Notes: a model not told the origin generated them from the sequence alone. DNA of 56,516 nucleotides from Sulfurospirillum sp. (GCA_014859685.1 JACUTU010000007.1:1-56516), one strand, 5' to 3'; positions 24,584 through 35,208 are shown, counted from the stretch's first letter. Numbers and translations are program-made.

Positions 24584-26653
24584 ATGAAAAATTTAATCAT
24601 AGTAGAATCCCCAACCAAAGCTAGAACTATCAAAAATTTTTTAGGCAAAGAGTTTGAAGTTATCGCTTCAAAGGGGCATGTGCGTGACTTGCCGAAGAGT
24701 ACTTTTGGTATAAAGATAGAAAATGACTCATTTATTCCTGAGTATAAAACTTCCAAAGATCATGCGAAAATTCTCAAAGAAATCAAAGATCTTGCAAAAG
24801 TTGCGCAAACTATCTATATCGCAACCGATGAGGATAGAGAGGGTGAAGCCATCGGTTTTCATATAGCAACTGCCATTGGCAAAGACCCGCAAGCACTTCC
24901 TCGTATCGTTTTTCATGAAATCACGAAAAATGCAATCAACCACGCACTTGAAAATCCTCGCAAACTTGATATTAATTCTATCAATGCCCAACAAACAAGG
25001 AGAATGCTAGACCGTATTGTGGGGTATAGGCTCTCACCGCTACTGAGCTCAAAGATCCAAAAAGGCTTGAGCGCTGGTAGGGTGCAAAGTTCTACTTTAA
25101 AGATTGTTGTAGATAGGGAACGAGAAATTCGTGCTTTTACTGCACAAGAATTTTGGAGTATCGATGCACTTTTTCAAAAAGATATCGAGTCCATTTTAGT
25201 CAGTTTTGATGGCAAAAAAATCGATAAGATGACCATCACACATGAAAAAGATGCAAAAGCTATCAAAGAAAGGCTACAAAACGAGTCTTTTATGGTGCAA
25301 AATATAGAAAAAAAAGAGCGAAAAAGCTCACCAGCACCTGCTTTTATGACTTCTACCTTACAGCAAAGTGCTTCAAGTATGCTCGGTTTTTCACCAAAGA
25401 AAACGATGATGCTCGCACAAACACTCTACGAGGGTGTACAAACGCATAAAGGTGTTACGGGTGTTATCACTTATATGCGAACAGACTCGCTCAACATAGC
25501 AAAAGAAGCACTTAACGACGCAAGAGAAGTGATCTTAAATGAATTTGGCAAAGCGTATCTGCCAAAAGAGCCAAATTATTATGCAACTAAAAGTAAAAGT
25601 GCGCAAGAAGCCCACGAAGCGATTCGACCGACTTTGCTTGATTTTAGCCCCGCTATCGCAGCAAAATACCTCAAAACAGACGAACTCAAACTCTATACAC
25701 TCATCTACAATCGATTTTTAGCTTCGCAAATGACGCAAGCTCGTTTCGAATCCCAAACTATTCTTTTTGCAAGCCCAAGCGGTACATTTAAGGCTAGCGG
25801 AAGAAAGCTTTTATTTGATGGTTTCTACCGAGTTTATGGCGACAATGATAAGGACAAATTGCTTCCGGATTTGCAACTCAACCAAGAAGTTGAACTTTTT
25901 AAACTTGATGCAAATCAGCATTTTACAGAACCGCCTGCTAGATACAATGAAGCGAGTCTTATCAAAAAACTTGAGAGTTTAGGAATCGGCAGACCATCAA
26001 CTTACGCACCAACTATCTCACTTCTTTTAGGGAGAACTTACATCAACCTTGAGAAAAAACAACTCATTCCAAGTGAAATCGCTTTTACGGTCACTGAGGT
26101 TTTAGAAAAAAATTTTCCACAGATAGTTGATAGTGATTTTACCTCCAAGATGGAAGAAACACTTGATCTCATCGCCGAAGAGAAAGCGCAGTGGCAAAGT
26201 GTTTTAGCAGAATTTTACCACCCTTTTATCAAACAACTAGAAGAGGGAAAAACAAATATCAAAAGCCAAAAGATAGCAATTCCAACAGGTGAACAATGTC
26301 CTGATTGTGGCGCTGATCTTGTGCTTCGTAAGGGCAGATTTGGAGAATTCATCTCATGCAGTACTTTTCCAAAATGCAAATATACAAAAAATCTTACGGC
26401 AGATAAGCCGAAAAAAGAACTCGTCAAACTTGAGGTCAAATGCCCGTTGTGTGGCGGTGATATTGTTGAGCGATACTCAAAACGGGGCAAATTTTACGGC
26501 TGTGCTAGTTATCCAAAATGCAAATTTGTCGCCAACTTTGAACCAACAGATAAACTCTGCCCTGAGTGCAACGCCATGATGGGCAAAAAAGAGCTTAAAA
26601 CCAAAAGTTACTATGAATGCTTTACATGTAAGCATAAGGAGGATATCTCATGA
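24584..26653 (+). CDS. topA: DNA topoisomerase I
   Basis: Relaxes negative supercoils by type IA strand passage. 689 residues: Toprim domain (LIIVESPTKARTIKNFLG, ATDEDREGEAI), central gate with the catalytic tyrosine in ITYMRTDS (about residue 297), and three C-terminal four-cysteine zinc ribbons (from about 566: CPDCG, CPLCG, CPECN). Its stop overlaps the bioB start as ATGA, with an AAGGAGG inside topA serving bioB. TTACATGTAA at 26622-26631 encodes Thr-Cys-Lys within the last zinc ribbon. Confidence 0.96.
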   Translation: MKNLIIVESPTKARTIKNFLGKEFEVIASKGHVRDLPKSTFGIKIENDSFIPEYKTSKDHAKILKEIKDLAKVAQTIYIATDEDREGEAIGFHIATAIGKDPQALPRIVFHEITKNAINHALENPRKLDINSINAQQTRRMLDRIVGYRLSPLLSSKIQKGLSAGRVQSSTLKIVVDREREIRAFTAQEFWSIDALFQKDIESILVSFDGKKIDKMTITHEKDAKAIKERLQNESFMVQNIEKKERKSSPAPAFMTSTLQQSASSMLGFSPKKTMMLAQTLYEGVQTHKGVTGVITYMRTDSLNIAKEALNDAREVILNEFGKAYLPKEPNYYATKSKSAQEAHEAIRPTLLDFSPAIAAKYLKTDELKLYTLIYNRFLASQMTQARFESQTILFASPSGTFKASGRKLLFDGFYRVYGDNDKDKLLPDLQLNQEVELFKLDANQHFTEPPARYNEASLIKKLESLGIGRPSTYAPTISLLLGRTYINLEKKQLIPSEIAFTVTEVLEKNFPQIVDSDFTSKMEETLDLIAEEKAQWQSVLAEFYHPFIKQLEEGKTNIKSQKIAIPTGEQCPDCGADLVLRKGRFGEFISCSTFPKCKYTKNLTADKPKKELVKLEVKCPLCGGDIVERYSKRGKFYGCASYPKCKFVANFEPTDKLCPECNAMMGKKELKTKSYYECFTCKHKEDIS

Positions 26654-27498
26654 GAACACCTATATTTTTATGTTCTATCTGCAATGTCTCAAGCGGAAGC
26701 TGTTCTGAAGATTGTGCTTTTTGTAGCCAAAGTGCTTTTTATGAGGCTGACATACAACGCTACAAATTTAAATCCATGCAAGAGATTTTAGAAGAAGCAA
26801 AATACGCCAAAGCTCATGGTGCTATCGGCTTTTGTCTTGTAACCGCCGGAAAAGGGCTTGATAAAAAAAAGTTAGAGTATATCAGTGAAGCCGTAAAAAC
26901 CGTAAAAGAGGCATTGCCAGATTTTGAAAATATCATTGCTTGCAACGGCACCGCCTCACTTGAGCAACTCAAAATCCTCAAAGAAGCTGGCGCTACGAGC
27001 TACAACCATAATCTTGAGAGTTCACGAGAGTTTTATCCAAACATCGTCACTTCACATTCGTGGGATGAACGCTACCAAACTTGCTTACATGTAAAGCAAG
27101 CAGGACTCAATCTCGTATGTGGTGGGATCTTTGGGTTAGGCGAAAGTGAAGCAGATCGCATCTCTTTCGTGGCGGCTATAAAATCCCTACAACCCATGGT
27201 TGTTCCTATCAACTTTTTTCATCCAAATGACGCATTGCCGATCAAAGAAAAACCGCTCGATATAGATAAAGCGCTCGAACTTATCACATATGTTCGCCAC
27301 GAAATGCCAGAAGCTATCATCATGGTAGCTGGTGGACGAGAATTTACCTTTGGTGCAAGGCAAGCTGAAATCTTTGGTGCAGGTGCAAATTCCATCGTCA
27401 TAGGAAACTATCTTACCACGCAAGGCAATCTTCCCGATGCTGATATCGCTATGATTCACTCACTAGGTCTTGGAATAGCAAAAACTTGCCATGGCTGA
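26650..27498 (+). CDS. bioB: Biotin synthase
   Basis: Radical-SAM enzyme inserting sulfur into dethiobiotin. 282 residues, short at the N-terminus like other Campylobacterota BioB proteins. The cluster-binding cysteines are Cys18, Cys22 and Cys25 (SCSEDCAFCSQS). Downstream segments for the second cluster and substrate (FFHPNDALP, VAGGREFTFG) are present. It overlaps topA by 4 nt and the antiporter gene by 8 nt, so all three are translationally linked. Its product, biotin, is the cofactor of AccB. Confidence 0.93.
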   Translation: MRTPIFLCSICNVSSGSCSEDCAFCSQSAFYEADIQRYKFKSMQEILEEAKYAKAHGAIGFCLVTAGKGLDKKKLEYISEAVKTVKEALPDFENIIACNGTASLEQLKILKEAGATSYNHNLESSREFYPNIVTSHSWDERYQTCLHVKQAGLNLVCGGIFGLGESEADRISFVAAIKSLQPMVVPINFFHPNDALPIKEKPLDIDKALELITYVRHEMPEAIIMVAGGREFTFGARQAEIFGAGANSIVIGNYLTTQGNLPDADIAMIHSLGLGIAKTCHG

Positions 27499-28660
27499 GA
27501 TTTGGATCTTATTTAGTATCTCATCTATACTGTTTTTATCGCCATTTTTATCAAGATATCTTTACATTCCGACGCCATCTGTAGAGATTATTTTGGGTGC
27601 GATCGCGGCGTATTATGGTTTTGTCAATGATTTTTACCTCTTCGAACTCACAGCACATGTAGGCTTTTTTTACCTTATGTTTATGGCGGGAACCGAAGTT
27701 GATTTAAAAATGTTTGTAAGCATTCCAAAAGATGTACTGAAAAAAGGTGTGGTGTATCTACTGCTTTTGTATATCTTTTCAAGCATAAGTGTACTGTATT
27801 TGGAACTGCATCCTGTTTTGATCATCATCATTCCAACACTCTCTGTTGGACTTATTTTGGCACTCTATAAAGATTATGGCAAAAATACAAATTGGCTCAA
27901 TCTCTCAATGCTCATCGGCACTATGGGCGAGCTTATCAGTATCTCTTTACTCACTTTTGCGGGTGCTGCTTTGAATTTTGGCATAGGGCTTGAACTCTAC
28001 AGAGCAGTTACCTATCTCCTTCTTTTACTTGTGGCACTTGTGATTGTATTTAAGTTCCTACATGTACTCTTTTGGTGGTATCCTGAAATTAAAATTTTTC
28101 TTATGCCCCATACTGACAAAGAGGAGAAAGATTTACGACTTTCGATGGCACTTTTTTTTATTATGATAGGTATTATGCTTATGTTGCATCTTGAAGTTGC
28201 TTTTGGTGCTTTTTTGGCAGGTATTTTTATCGCAACATTTTTTGATCACAAAAAAGAGTTGCCCCACAAGATTTCCTCTTTTGGATTTGGTTTTTTAGTG
28301 CCGATATTTTTCATCTATATAGGATCAACTCTTGATCTGCAAAGTTTACGAAACGATAACATCATTCAACTTGCATTGCTTATCACTGTTTTGATGCTAG
28401 GCGTGCGGATCATCAGTGCATTTGTATTTGCGCAAAATCTTAAAACGCTTGATATTTTTCGTTATGCTCTCTCGCAAGCTATGCCACTCACCCTCATGAT
28501 AGCCATAGCAACCATTGCTTACAATTCACAAACTATCGATAACATCTTGTATGCTGCATTGATTTTGAGCGCCGTGCTTGAAGTTATCATTGTTATGGTA
28601 AGCATTAAAATTTTAAGCGCCATAGATCAAAAAAAAGCAGAAAATATCGTTAAAAAATAA
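27491..28660 (+). CDS. Cation:proton antiporter (CPA2/Kef type)
   Basis: Inner-membrane monovalent cation/H+ exchanger. 389 residues, almost entirely hydrophobic with about 12 predicted membrane spans; family segments include LMFMAGTEVDLK, ALFFIMIGIMLML and AFGAFLAGIF. There is no C-terminal TrkA-N domain, so it is the short form. The same topA-bioB-antiporter order occurs in C. jejuni. The transported ion is not determinable here. Confidence 0.8.
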   Translation: MAEIWILFSISSILFLSPFLSRYLYIPTPSVEIILGAIAAYYGFVNDFYLFELTAHVGFFYLMFMAGTEVDLKMFVSIPKDVLKKGVVYLLLLYIFSSISVLYLELHPVLIIIIPTLSVGLILALYKDYGKNTNWLNLSMLIGTMGELISISLLTFAGAALNFGIGLELYRAVTYLLLLLVALVIVFKFLHVLFWWYPEIKIFLMPHTDKEEKDLRLSMALFFIMIGIMLMLHLEVAFGAFLAGIFIATFFDHKKELPHKISSFGFGFLVPIFFIYIGSTLDLQSLRNDNIIQLALLITVLMLGVRIISAFVFAQNLKTLDIFRYALSQAMPLTLMIAIATIAYNSQTIDNILYAALILSAVLEVIIVMVSIKILSAIDQKKAENIVKK

Positions 28661-28734
28661 AATTAATCTCAAAGCTCATTAGTTTGTAATAAAAGAGTGA
28701 GTATTATAAAGAAATTTGATTTTAAAGGAGTCTC

Positions 28735-30018
28735 ATGCCAAACAAAACCATTACATTTACAGACAATAGAACAGGAAAAAGTTATGATTTTCCCATTCTC
28801 GAGCCGACTGTTGGTCCAGATGTAGTTGATATTTCAAAATTTTATACCGAAACAGGTATGTTTACTTTTGATAGAGGTTTTACTTCAACAGCGAGTTGCC
28901 GCTCTCGTATCACTTATATCGATGGGGATAAGGGCAAATTGATGTATCGAGGTTATGATATCTCCTATCTTGCCACGAAAAAATCATTTTTAGATACTGC
29001 TTATTTACTGTTACGCAAAGAATTGCCAACGCCAGAGCAATTATCCTCTTTTAAAACAGAATTGCAAAAACGCTCTTTTGTGCATGAAAGTATGCTAAAA
29101 CTTTTTGATGCGTTCCCAGACAATGCCCATCCTATGGCAATCTTATCTTCATCTGTTGCGGCACTTTCTGCGTTTTATTTTGATCATCTTGATCTTGACT
29201 CACCAGAGGAAGTTATCGAGATGGCACATAGAATTATCGCTAAAATCCCAACAATAGCAGCTTTTTCTTATCGCTTTTCAAATGGTTTACCAGTTATTTA
29301 TCCTGATCTTTCAAAAGGTTTTACGGAAAATTTCCTCTATATGCTACGAGGATATCCGCACCACCATGTGGATCTCAGACCTATAGAAGTGCAAGCGCTC
29401 GATACTATTCTTACACTCCACGCTGATCATGAACAAAATGCTTCTACAACCGCTGTTCGAGTTGTAGCTTCCACACACGCACACCCATATGCTGCTATAT
29501 CTGCTGGTATTGGTGCATTATGGGGAAGGGCGCATGGCGGAGCAAATGAGTCTGTTATCCGTCAGCTTGAGCTTATAGGTTCAGTTGAAAATGTTGATAA
29601 ATTCATAGCAAAAGCAAAAGATCCTAATGATCCATTTAGACTTATGGGATTTGGTCACCGTGTGTATAAAAACTTTGATCCACGATCTGTGATACTCAAA
29701 AAAATCCAAAACCAACTTGTAGATGAGTTAGGAATAGATACAAAACTCATGACAATAGCCAAAAAGATAGAAGAAATTGCATTAAGTGATGAGTATTTTG
29801 TCTCACGAAAACTCTATCCAAATATCGATTTTTATTCTGGACTCATTTTAGAAGCACTAAAAATTCCTAAAGAGATGTTTGCCGTTATCTTTGTAATTGG
29901 CAGAACTCCTGGTTGGATAGCGCAGTGGATAGAACTCAAAGAACAACCAGATATGAAGATCGCAAGACCACGACAACTTTATCTAGGGCCGCTAGAACGA
30001 ACTCCGCAAAACTCTTAA
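28735..30018 (+). CDS. gltA: Citrate synthase
   Basis: Condenses oxaloacetate and acetyl-CoA. 427 residues, type II hexameric class. FTSTASCRSRITYIDGDKG is the N-terminal signature; the active-site His and Asp regions are GALWGRAHGGANE, FGHRVYKNFDPR and the C-terminal NIDFYSGL. AAAGGAG lies just before the ATG. A symmetric hairpin ends the unit at 30028-30060. Confidence 0.96.
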   Translation: MPNKTITFTDNRTGKSYDFPILEPTVGPDVVDISKFYTETGMFTFDRGFTSTASCRSRITYIDGDKGKLMYRGYDISYLATKKSFLDTAYLLLRKELPTPEQLSSFKTELQKRSFVHESMLKLFDAFPDNAHPMAILSSSVAALSAFYFDHLDLDSPEEVIEMAHRIIAKIPTIAAFSYRFSNGLPVIYPDLSKGFTENFLYMLRGYPHHHVDLRPIEVQALDTILTLHADHEQNASTTAVRVVASTHAHPYAAISAGIGALWGRAHGGANESVIRQLELIGSVENVDKFIAKAKDPNDPFRLMGFGHRVYKNFDPRSVILKKIQNQLVDELGIDTKLMTIAKKIEEIALSDEYFVSRKLYPNIDFYSGLILEALKIPKEMFAVIFVIGRTPGWIAQWIELKEQPDMKIARPRQLYLGPLERTPQNS

Positions 30019-30027
30019 GCACCTCTT

Positions 30028-30060
30028 TCAAATAAGGCAGAACTACTCTGTCTTATTTGA
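30028..30060. terminator. Bidirectional terminator between gltA and the AMIN gene
   Basis: TCAAATAAGGCAGA and TCTGTCTTATTTGA pair over 14 positions (one G-U) around a short ACTAC loop. It overlaps the AMIN gene stop codon, so the minus-strand gene ends inside its own terminator stem. Confidence 0.75.
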
Positions 30061-30691
30061 GCTTTATAAGGTAACCATCTTGTATTTTTTGGATAGTATA
30101 GATGTATTGGCCATCGAGTTCAAAAACAACCCGATAATACCCATCATGCTTGCCGATAACGAGACTTGTAAAAGGCGTTATATCTAGTGGATATTCTGTG
30201 GTTAAAAATGAGAGTTCCTTTGCAAAATCAAGGACAATTTTATAGGGACTTGCAATCAAAAAATCTCGTAGCTTCTTATCTCTTGTTTGCAGATAAATAT
30301 TTTTTTCACTAATCTCTACATGTAGGGTTTGGAAAAAATCGATACTTTTTTTTGCTTGTTGCAGTTTGGATTGGGGTTGAGGCGTTACTTGTGTTTCTTG
30401 CACGGTAAACTTTTTTTGCAACACAAATGTATCGTGCCAATCTATCTCTTTATCTATCTCTATGCGTTGCGTCTCTAAGCTACCGTCAAGATTTTGATAC
30501 TCTAAAGAGAGGCCTTTGAGGACTCGCGCACTACTTGGAAACTTGATAATTTGTGTATCAAAAAACTCTTTTGGCTTGAGTTTTTTTGTAGCTTCGGACA
30601 TATTTTTGGCAGATTGTAACGCAACAAAAGGATTTTCTCGCGCTTGTGCGTATGTGAAGAGTAAGAGACAAGAGAATAATAATTTTTGCAT
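30053..30691 (-). CDS. AMIN-domain periplasmic protein
   Basis: 212 residues with a signal peptide (MQKLLFSCLLLFTYAQA). The C-terminal 110 residues have the strand pattern of AMIN domains (TLHVEISEKNIYL, YKIVLDFAKEL, YRVVFELDG), which target envelope proteins to peptidoglycan or division sites. The ATG at 30691 starts the signal peptide; the open frame upstream overlaps the FtsB-like gene and is not coding. It is the last gene of recA-eno-ftsB-like-AMIN, the same order as in C. jejuni. A TACATGTA copy (30320) encodes Leu-His-Val. Confidence 0.8.
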   Translation of the reverse strand: MQKLLFSCLLLFTYAQARENPFVALQSAKNMSEATKKLKPKEFFDTQIIKFPSSARVLKGLSLEYQNLDGSLETQRIEIDKEIDWHDTFVLQKKFTVQETQVTPQPQSKLQQAKKSIDFFQTLHVEISEKNIYLQTRDKKLRDFLIASPYKIVLDFAKELSFLTTEYPLDITPFTSLVIGKHDGYYRVVFELDGQYIYTIQKIQDGYLIKLK

Positions 30692-30701
30692 ATTGAGGTA
30701 C

Positions 30702-30980
30702 CTATTTTCTTTTATAATCTGGATCAAGATCTTTGAGTTCAAAATACTCTTTTTGCAAAAGGGCATTTTTATTTTTGAATTGCAACACCTGCTTTTCGAG
30801 ATTTTCTTTGTCATTTTGCACATTGAGTAAAACATCCAAGGAATTGACACCAAACAAGAGATTGCCCACATAGATGCCAAACAAAACGATAAGAAAAATA
30901 AATGCAAAGATTTTTAGAATAAAAAGAGTCCCAATGGAACTCTTTTTATTTTGTTGTAACTCTTCTAAAATTTCACTCAT
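30702..30980 (-). CDS. FtsB/DivIC-like division protein
   Basis: 92 residues: a short cytoplasmic start, one membrane span (about 21-40), then a coiled coil (about 52-85) rich in Leu, Asn and Lys. This is the architecture of FtsB/DivIC septum-formation initiators, which bridge FtsQ and FtsL. It overlaps the end of eno by 4 nt, as in other Campylobacterota. Assignment is by architecture and position rather than strong motifs. Confidence 0.75.
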   Translation of the reverse strand: MSEILEELQQNKKSSIGTLFILKIFAFIFLIVLFGIYVGNLLFGVNSLDVLLNVQNDKENLEKQVLQFKNKNALLQKEYFELKDLDPDYKRK

Positions 30981-32248
30981 TCACTAAAAAGTTGCTTTCC
31001 CAAGTACTCACAACCACTAAGCTCGCGTTCTATTTGCATGAGACGGTTGTATTTTGCTGCTCGCTCACTTCTTGCCATAGCACCCGTTTTTATCTCACCT
31101 GTATTCAGGGCAACTGCCAAATCTGCAATGAAAGCATCTTCACTCTCGCCACTTCTATGACTCATAACACATTTATAATTATTTCTTTGTGCAAGCCTGA
31201 CTGTTTGCATCGTTTCACTAATAGTGCCTATTTGATTTGGTTTGATAAGTATAGCGTTGGCTATTCCCTTAGAAATACCCTCTTGCAAAATGGCTTTGTT
31301 GGTAACAAAAAGATCATCGCCTACAAGCTGTACTTTGTCTCCAAGTTTTTCGCTCAATATTTTCCATCCATCCCAGTCATCTTCACTCAAACCATCTTCA
31401 ATAGAAACGATAGGGTATTTGTTGCAAAGATCCACATAATATCCAACTAGTTCTTCACTGCTGAGTATTCTGCCCTCTGATTCAAGTTTATAGCCACCAT
31501 CACACACAAGTTCGCTACTAGCAACATCAAGTGCGATAGCGATATCTTCTCCGGCTTTGTATCCTGCTTTTTCGATAGCTTGCATGATAATTCTCAATGG
31601 CTCTTCATTGTCTTTGAGATTTGGTGCAAAACCGCCCTCATCACCCAAAGCAGTACTTTCACCGATCGAAGCCATGATACCTCGCAAGTTGTGGTACACT
31701 TCAGTAGCTGCCCGCAATGCTTCAGCAAAATTGTCAAAATTTAGAGGCATAATCATATATTCTTGAAAATCAACATTGTTATTGGCGTGGCTACCGCCGT
31801 TGATGATGTTCAACATCGGCGCTGGCAACACAAGTGCATTTGCTCCTCCAAGATAGCGATACAATGGCACACCAAGACTCATAGACGCGGCTCTTGCTAC
31901 TGCCATACTCACACCTAGCACCGCATTTGCACCAAGGTTTGAATAATTATCAGTGCCATCAAGCGTTTGCATCATCGCATCTATATTTGCTTGATCAAAA
32001 GGATTTTCGCCGATGAGTTCATTGGCTATTTGCTCATTGACATTTTCGCAAGCTTGAAGCACGCCTTTTCCCATATATCTCGCATCTTTATCACGCAATT
32101 CCAACGCTTCTCTCTTGCCTGTACTTGCGCCACTAGGCACGATCGCACTTGCGCTCACGCCATCACTCAAAACAACTGTTGCTCGTACGGTTGGATTGCC
32201 CCTACTGTCAAGCACCTCATCTGCAAAAATATTGTCTATATAAATCAC
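30977..32248 (-). CDS. eno: Enolase
   Basis: Interconverts 2-phosphoglycerate and phosphoenolpyruvate. 423 residues. N-terminal [15 protein letters not shown], magnesium ligands in the barrel ([31 protein letters not shown]), and the catalytic Lys/His region ([19 protein letters not shown]) are complete. The start is GTG at 32248, preceded by a purine-rich GGGGGAG. The gene lies 22 nt downstream of recA. Confidence 0.95.
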   Translation of the reverse strand: MIYIDNIFADEVLDSRGNPTVRATVVLSDGVSASAIVPSGASTGKREALELRDKDARYMGKGVLQACENVNEQIANELIGENPFDQANIDAMMQTLDGTDNYSNLGANAVLGVSMAVARAASMSLGVPLYRYLGGANALVLPAPMLNIINGGSHANNNVDFQEYMIMPLNFDNFAEALRAATEVYHNLRGIMASIGESTALGDEGGFAPNLKDNEEPLRIIMQAIEKAGYKAGEDIAIALDVASSELVCDGGYKLESEGRILSSEELVGYYVDLCNKYPIVSIEDGLSEDDWDGWKILSEKLGDKVQLVGDDLFVTNKAILQEGISKGIANAILIKPNQIGTISETMQTVRLAQRNNYKCVMSHRSGESEDAFIADLAVALNTGEIKTGAMARSERAAKYNRLMQIERELSGCEYLGKQLFSE

Positions 32249-32269
32249 GCTCTCCCCCTTCTTAGGATA

Positions 32270-33313
32270 TTAATTCTCGTCTATTGATTCATCATCAACC
32301 GCTATGTCTATGTCTATCTTGGTTCCCATAGCCTCTTTTATCTTTTTCTCAATCTCTTCTGCCATTGGTGTATTTTCTTTTAAAAATACTTTTACATTTT
32401 CTCTTCCCTGACCGAGTCTCGTTTCACCATAACTAAACCATGCACCGCTTTTATCGATGATATCAAGCTTCACGCCATAATCTACAAGTTCGCCTTCTTT
32501 TGAAATTCCCTCACCAAACATGATGTCAAACTCAGCTTGTCTAAATGGTGGTGCAACTTTGTTTTTAATAACTTTTGCTTTGACACGATTTCCTATCTGT
32601 GTTTCGCCTTGTTTCAGTGTAGCGATTTTTCGCACATCAATACGCACAGAGGCATAAAATTTGAGTGCATTACCGCCTGTTGTAGTCTCAGGTGAACCAT
32701 ATCCCATCGTGCCGATTTTCATACGGATTTGATTTATGAAGATGATGGTTGTATTCATTTTATGCACAACACCTGTAAGCTTTCTAAGTGCCTGACTCAT
32801 CAATCTTGCCTGTAAGCCCACATGTGTGTCGCCCATATCGCCCTCTATCTCACTTTTTGGCGTAAGTGCCGCAACTGAATCAATGACGATCACATCAACA
32901 GCGCCACTTCTTGTGAGTGTTTCTACGATATCAAGTGCTTGCTCGCCAAAATCTGGTTGTGAAACAAGTAGGTTTTCTATGTCCACACCAAGATTACCAG
33001 CGTATTTTACATCCAAAGCATGCTCAGCATCAATAAAAGCACAAATGCTGCCATTTTTTTGTGCTTGTGCTGTGATCTGCAAAGCAAGCGTTGTTTTTCC
33101 TGAACTCTCAGGCCCGTAGATTTCTATAACTCTTCCTTTTGGCACGCCATCTATACCAAGTGCGATATCAAGCCCTATGGAACCTGTGCTGATAGAATCT
33201 ATCGGCTCAAGCACACGATCACCCAAACGCACAAGAGAGCCTTTGCCAAATGCTTTGTCTATCTGCTTTACAGCAAGTTCTAAGGCTTTCTTTTTGTTCT
33301 CGTCGATTTTCAT
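32270..33313 (-). CDS. recA: Recombinase RecA
   Basis: Strand-exchange protein of homologous recombination and natural transformation. 347 residues; Walker A is GPESSGKTT (about 66-74), Walker [13 protein letters not shown], the L1/L2 DNA-binding loops are intact ([20 protein letters not shown] near the first), and there is an acidic C-terminal tail. AAGGA precedes the ATG. No LexA-type operator is evident upstream. First gene of recA-eno-ftsB-like-AMIN. Confidence 0.97.
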   Translation of the reverse strand: MKIDENKKKALELAVKQIDKAFGKGSLVRLGDRVLEPIDSISTGSIGLDIALGIDGVPKGRVIEIYGPESSGKTTLALQITAQAQKNGSICAFIDAEHALDVKYAGNLGVDIENLLVSQPDFGEQALDIVETLTRSGAVDVIVIDSVAALTPKSEIEGDMGDTHVGLQARLMSQALRKLTGVVHKMNTTIIFINQIRMKIGTMGYGSPETTTGGNALKFYASVRIDVRKIATLKQGETQIGNRVKAKVIKNKVAPPFRQAEFDIMFGEGISKEGELVDYGVKLDIIDKSGAWFSYGETRLGQGRENVKVFLKENTPMAEEIEKKIKEAMGTKIDIDIAVDDESIDEN

Positions 33314-33369
33314 ACAATTCCTTTTTTATTTTGATAGATTATTTTATCATTTAAGACTTGAAAAAGTCT

Positions 33370-34176
33370 TTAGCAAAGTACTTTGAGATGCTTACTCGTA
33401 AAGAGTTTTACTTGCTCATTTTTGAGAGATTTGAGTTCTGCACTAAAACCATTTTTAGCAAATACCAAAAACATTCCGACATCTAAATCCAAAGCCTTAC
33501 ATGTAGCTTGCAATTTTGTAAGTTCACTTGTTTTGACTTTTGCTTTTGTAAATTTGCAAACGCCAGCGATGATTTTGCCACTTCGTGTTTTACCAAGCAA
33601 ATCGATTTGTTCATAAGAATCCCAATATCGCCCAAGCTCATAAACCCTATCTTCTTCAATAGTTTTTTTCACAAATTCATGACACAATTGTTCAAAAGTA
33701 AGTGCATGAAAATCTGCTATCTTGTTGTGAAAATTTGTAAAAAATTCCTCATAATTTCCAGCTTTGATACCTTGAAAAAGTGGTGAAACAAAAGCAAACC
33801 AAAACCGCAAAAATGGAGCGGAAAATTGGAGTTTATCAGCAATATCTTCATAATTTTTACTTCTTTTTAAGTGGTGATACGAAGATTCCAAAGAAAGCAC
33901 ACCTCGTTGGCGTAAAATATCAACACAAGTCACTCCAGCATTGAATGAGAGTTTTGCGCGCTTAAAAGCTGAGCTACTTTTACGATCACCAAGTGCTATA
34001 CCACTCAACAAGGCATGCATTTGCACATCTCCGTCTGTAAAATCACTAATGGTATTTCGTAAGGCTCTATAATCATCCAATATATATTTTTGTATTTGAT
34101 TTTCAAGGCTTTGTGTCAAGTCTATGGCAAGATCTAAACCGCCAAAGATACTAAAATATTCAACAGCTTGTGCCAT
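33370..34176 (-). CDS. DUF234-type protein lacking an ATPase domain
   Basis: At least 268 residues resembling the C-terminal half of archaeal-type ATPases with a DUF234 domain (FWFAFVSPLF, then FEQLCHEFVKKT and the restriction-nuclease-like end DLLGKTRSGKIIAGVCKFTKAKVK). The N-terminal P-loop ATPase part is absent. The end segment resembles a PD-(D/E)XK core, but function is unknown. The frame stays open upstream of this ATG for 23 plausible codons to AAGGA followed by ATC/ATA, so the true start may be a rare codon at 34245 or 34242. It is divergent from mqnD. Confidence 0.65.
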   Translation of the reverse strand: MAQAVEYFSIFGGLDLAIDLTQSLENQIQKYILDDYRALRNTISDFTDGDVQMHALLSGIALGDRKSSSAFKRAKLSFNAGVTCVDILRQRGVLSLESSYHHLKRSKNYEDIADKLQFSAPFLRFWFAFVSPLFQGIKAGNYEEFFTNFHNKIADFHALTFEQLCHEFVKKTIEEDRVYELGRYWDSYEQIDLLGKTRSGKIIAGVCKFTKAKVKTSELTKLQATCKALDLDVGMFLVFAKNGFSAELKSLKNEQVKLFTSKHLKVLC

Positions 34177-34344
34177 ATCGGCAAACTTATTTTGTGCACA
34201 AAAAGCAGCAAACTGTTTTTGTGTTGATTTATCTACATGTATGATGGGAAATCCTTTTTAATTTTAAGATACATTATACTCATTTTCATAGCATTCTTAT
34301 CAAACTTTCATTATAATACACACTCAAAATAAAGGAAATATGTG

Positions 34345-35208
34345 ATGAAAACGATTAGTGTAGCTCACTCTCCAGATGCTGATGATATCTTTATGTATTA
34401 TGCCATTAAATTTGGTTGGGTAAGTCTTGAAGACACTCGATTTGAAAATATCGCACTTGATATAGAAACGCTCAATGAACAAGCCTTACAAAATACTTAC
34501 GATATAACTGCCATTAGTTTTGCTCTGTATCCTCGCATACAAAAAGAGTATGCACTTTTGCGTACTGCTGTGAGTTTTGGCGAGGGTTATGGTCCTAAAC
34601 TTGTCAAGCCAAAAGGAAAAAGGCTGCGAAACAATTTCAAAGTGGCGTTAAGCGGCACTTACACGACCAATGCTATGCTTTTTAAAATCGCCTATCCAGA
34701 AGCACGCATTGTGTATAAAAACTTTTTAGAAATCGAGGCAGCTGTGCTTAGTGGCGAAGTCGATGCTGGCGTACTTATTCATGAGAGTATTTTAAATTTT
34801 GATGCAAGTCTTGAAGTAGAAAGAGAACTTTGGGATATTTGGTGCATGCTTGCAAGCAAAGATTTGCCTTTGCCGCTTGGTGGCATGGCATTGCGTCGCT
34901 CCTTGCCTATAAATCGCGCCATAGAGTATGAAAAAGCGCTCATCAAAGCCGTACATGTAGCCAACACACACAAAAATATGCTTTCAAAAATGCTGCTTGA
35001 ACGGAACCTTATCCGTGTCGATGCACCAACACTTGAGCGATATCTTGGAATGTATGCAAATGATGATTCTGTACAAATGAGCGAATTACAACATGATGCC
35101 ATTGATGTGCTTTTTGCCTTAGGATACAAACACGGTTTTTATGACGCTTGCGTTAAATCACGCGATTTTCTTATCCCTCACCAATACGAAATGCTTAGGA
35201 ATTCATAG
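34345..35208 (+). CDS. mqnD: 1,4-dihydroxy-6-naphthoate synthase MqnD
   Basis: Converts cyclic de-hypoxanthine futalosine to 1,4-dihydroxy-6-naphthoate on the futalosine route to menaquinone. 287 residues with the family opening VAHSPDADDIFMYYA, ALSGTYTTNAMLF, and LGGMALRR. The ATG at 34345 has AAAGGA 8 nt upstream; a GTG one codon earlier is possible. fliQ starts 1 nt after the stop. Confidence 0.9.
   Translation: MKTISVAHSPDADDIFMYYAIKFGWVSLEDTRFENIALDIETLNEQALQNTYDITAISFALYPRIQKEYALLRTAVSFGEGYGPKLVKPKGKRLRNNFKVALSGTYTTNAMLFKIAYPEARIVYKNFLEIEAAVLSGEVDAGVLIHESILNFDASLEVERELWDIWCMLASKDLPLPLGGMALRRSLPINRAIEYEKALIKAVHVANTHKNMLSKMLLERNLIRVDAPTLERYLGMYANDDSVQMSELQHDAIDVLFALGYKHGFYDACVKSRDFLIPHQYEMLRNS

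Noticed and set aside
30692-30907. 72-residue extension of the AMIN protein
   Set aside because: It overlaps the FtsB-like gene out of frame, and a standard signal peptide begins at 30691.
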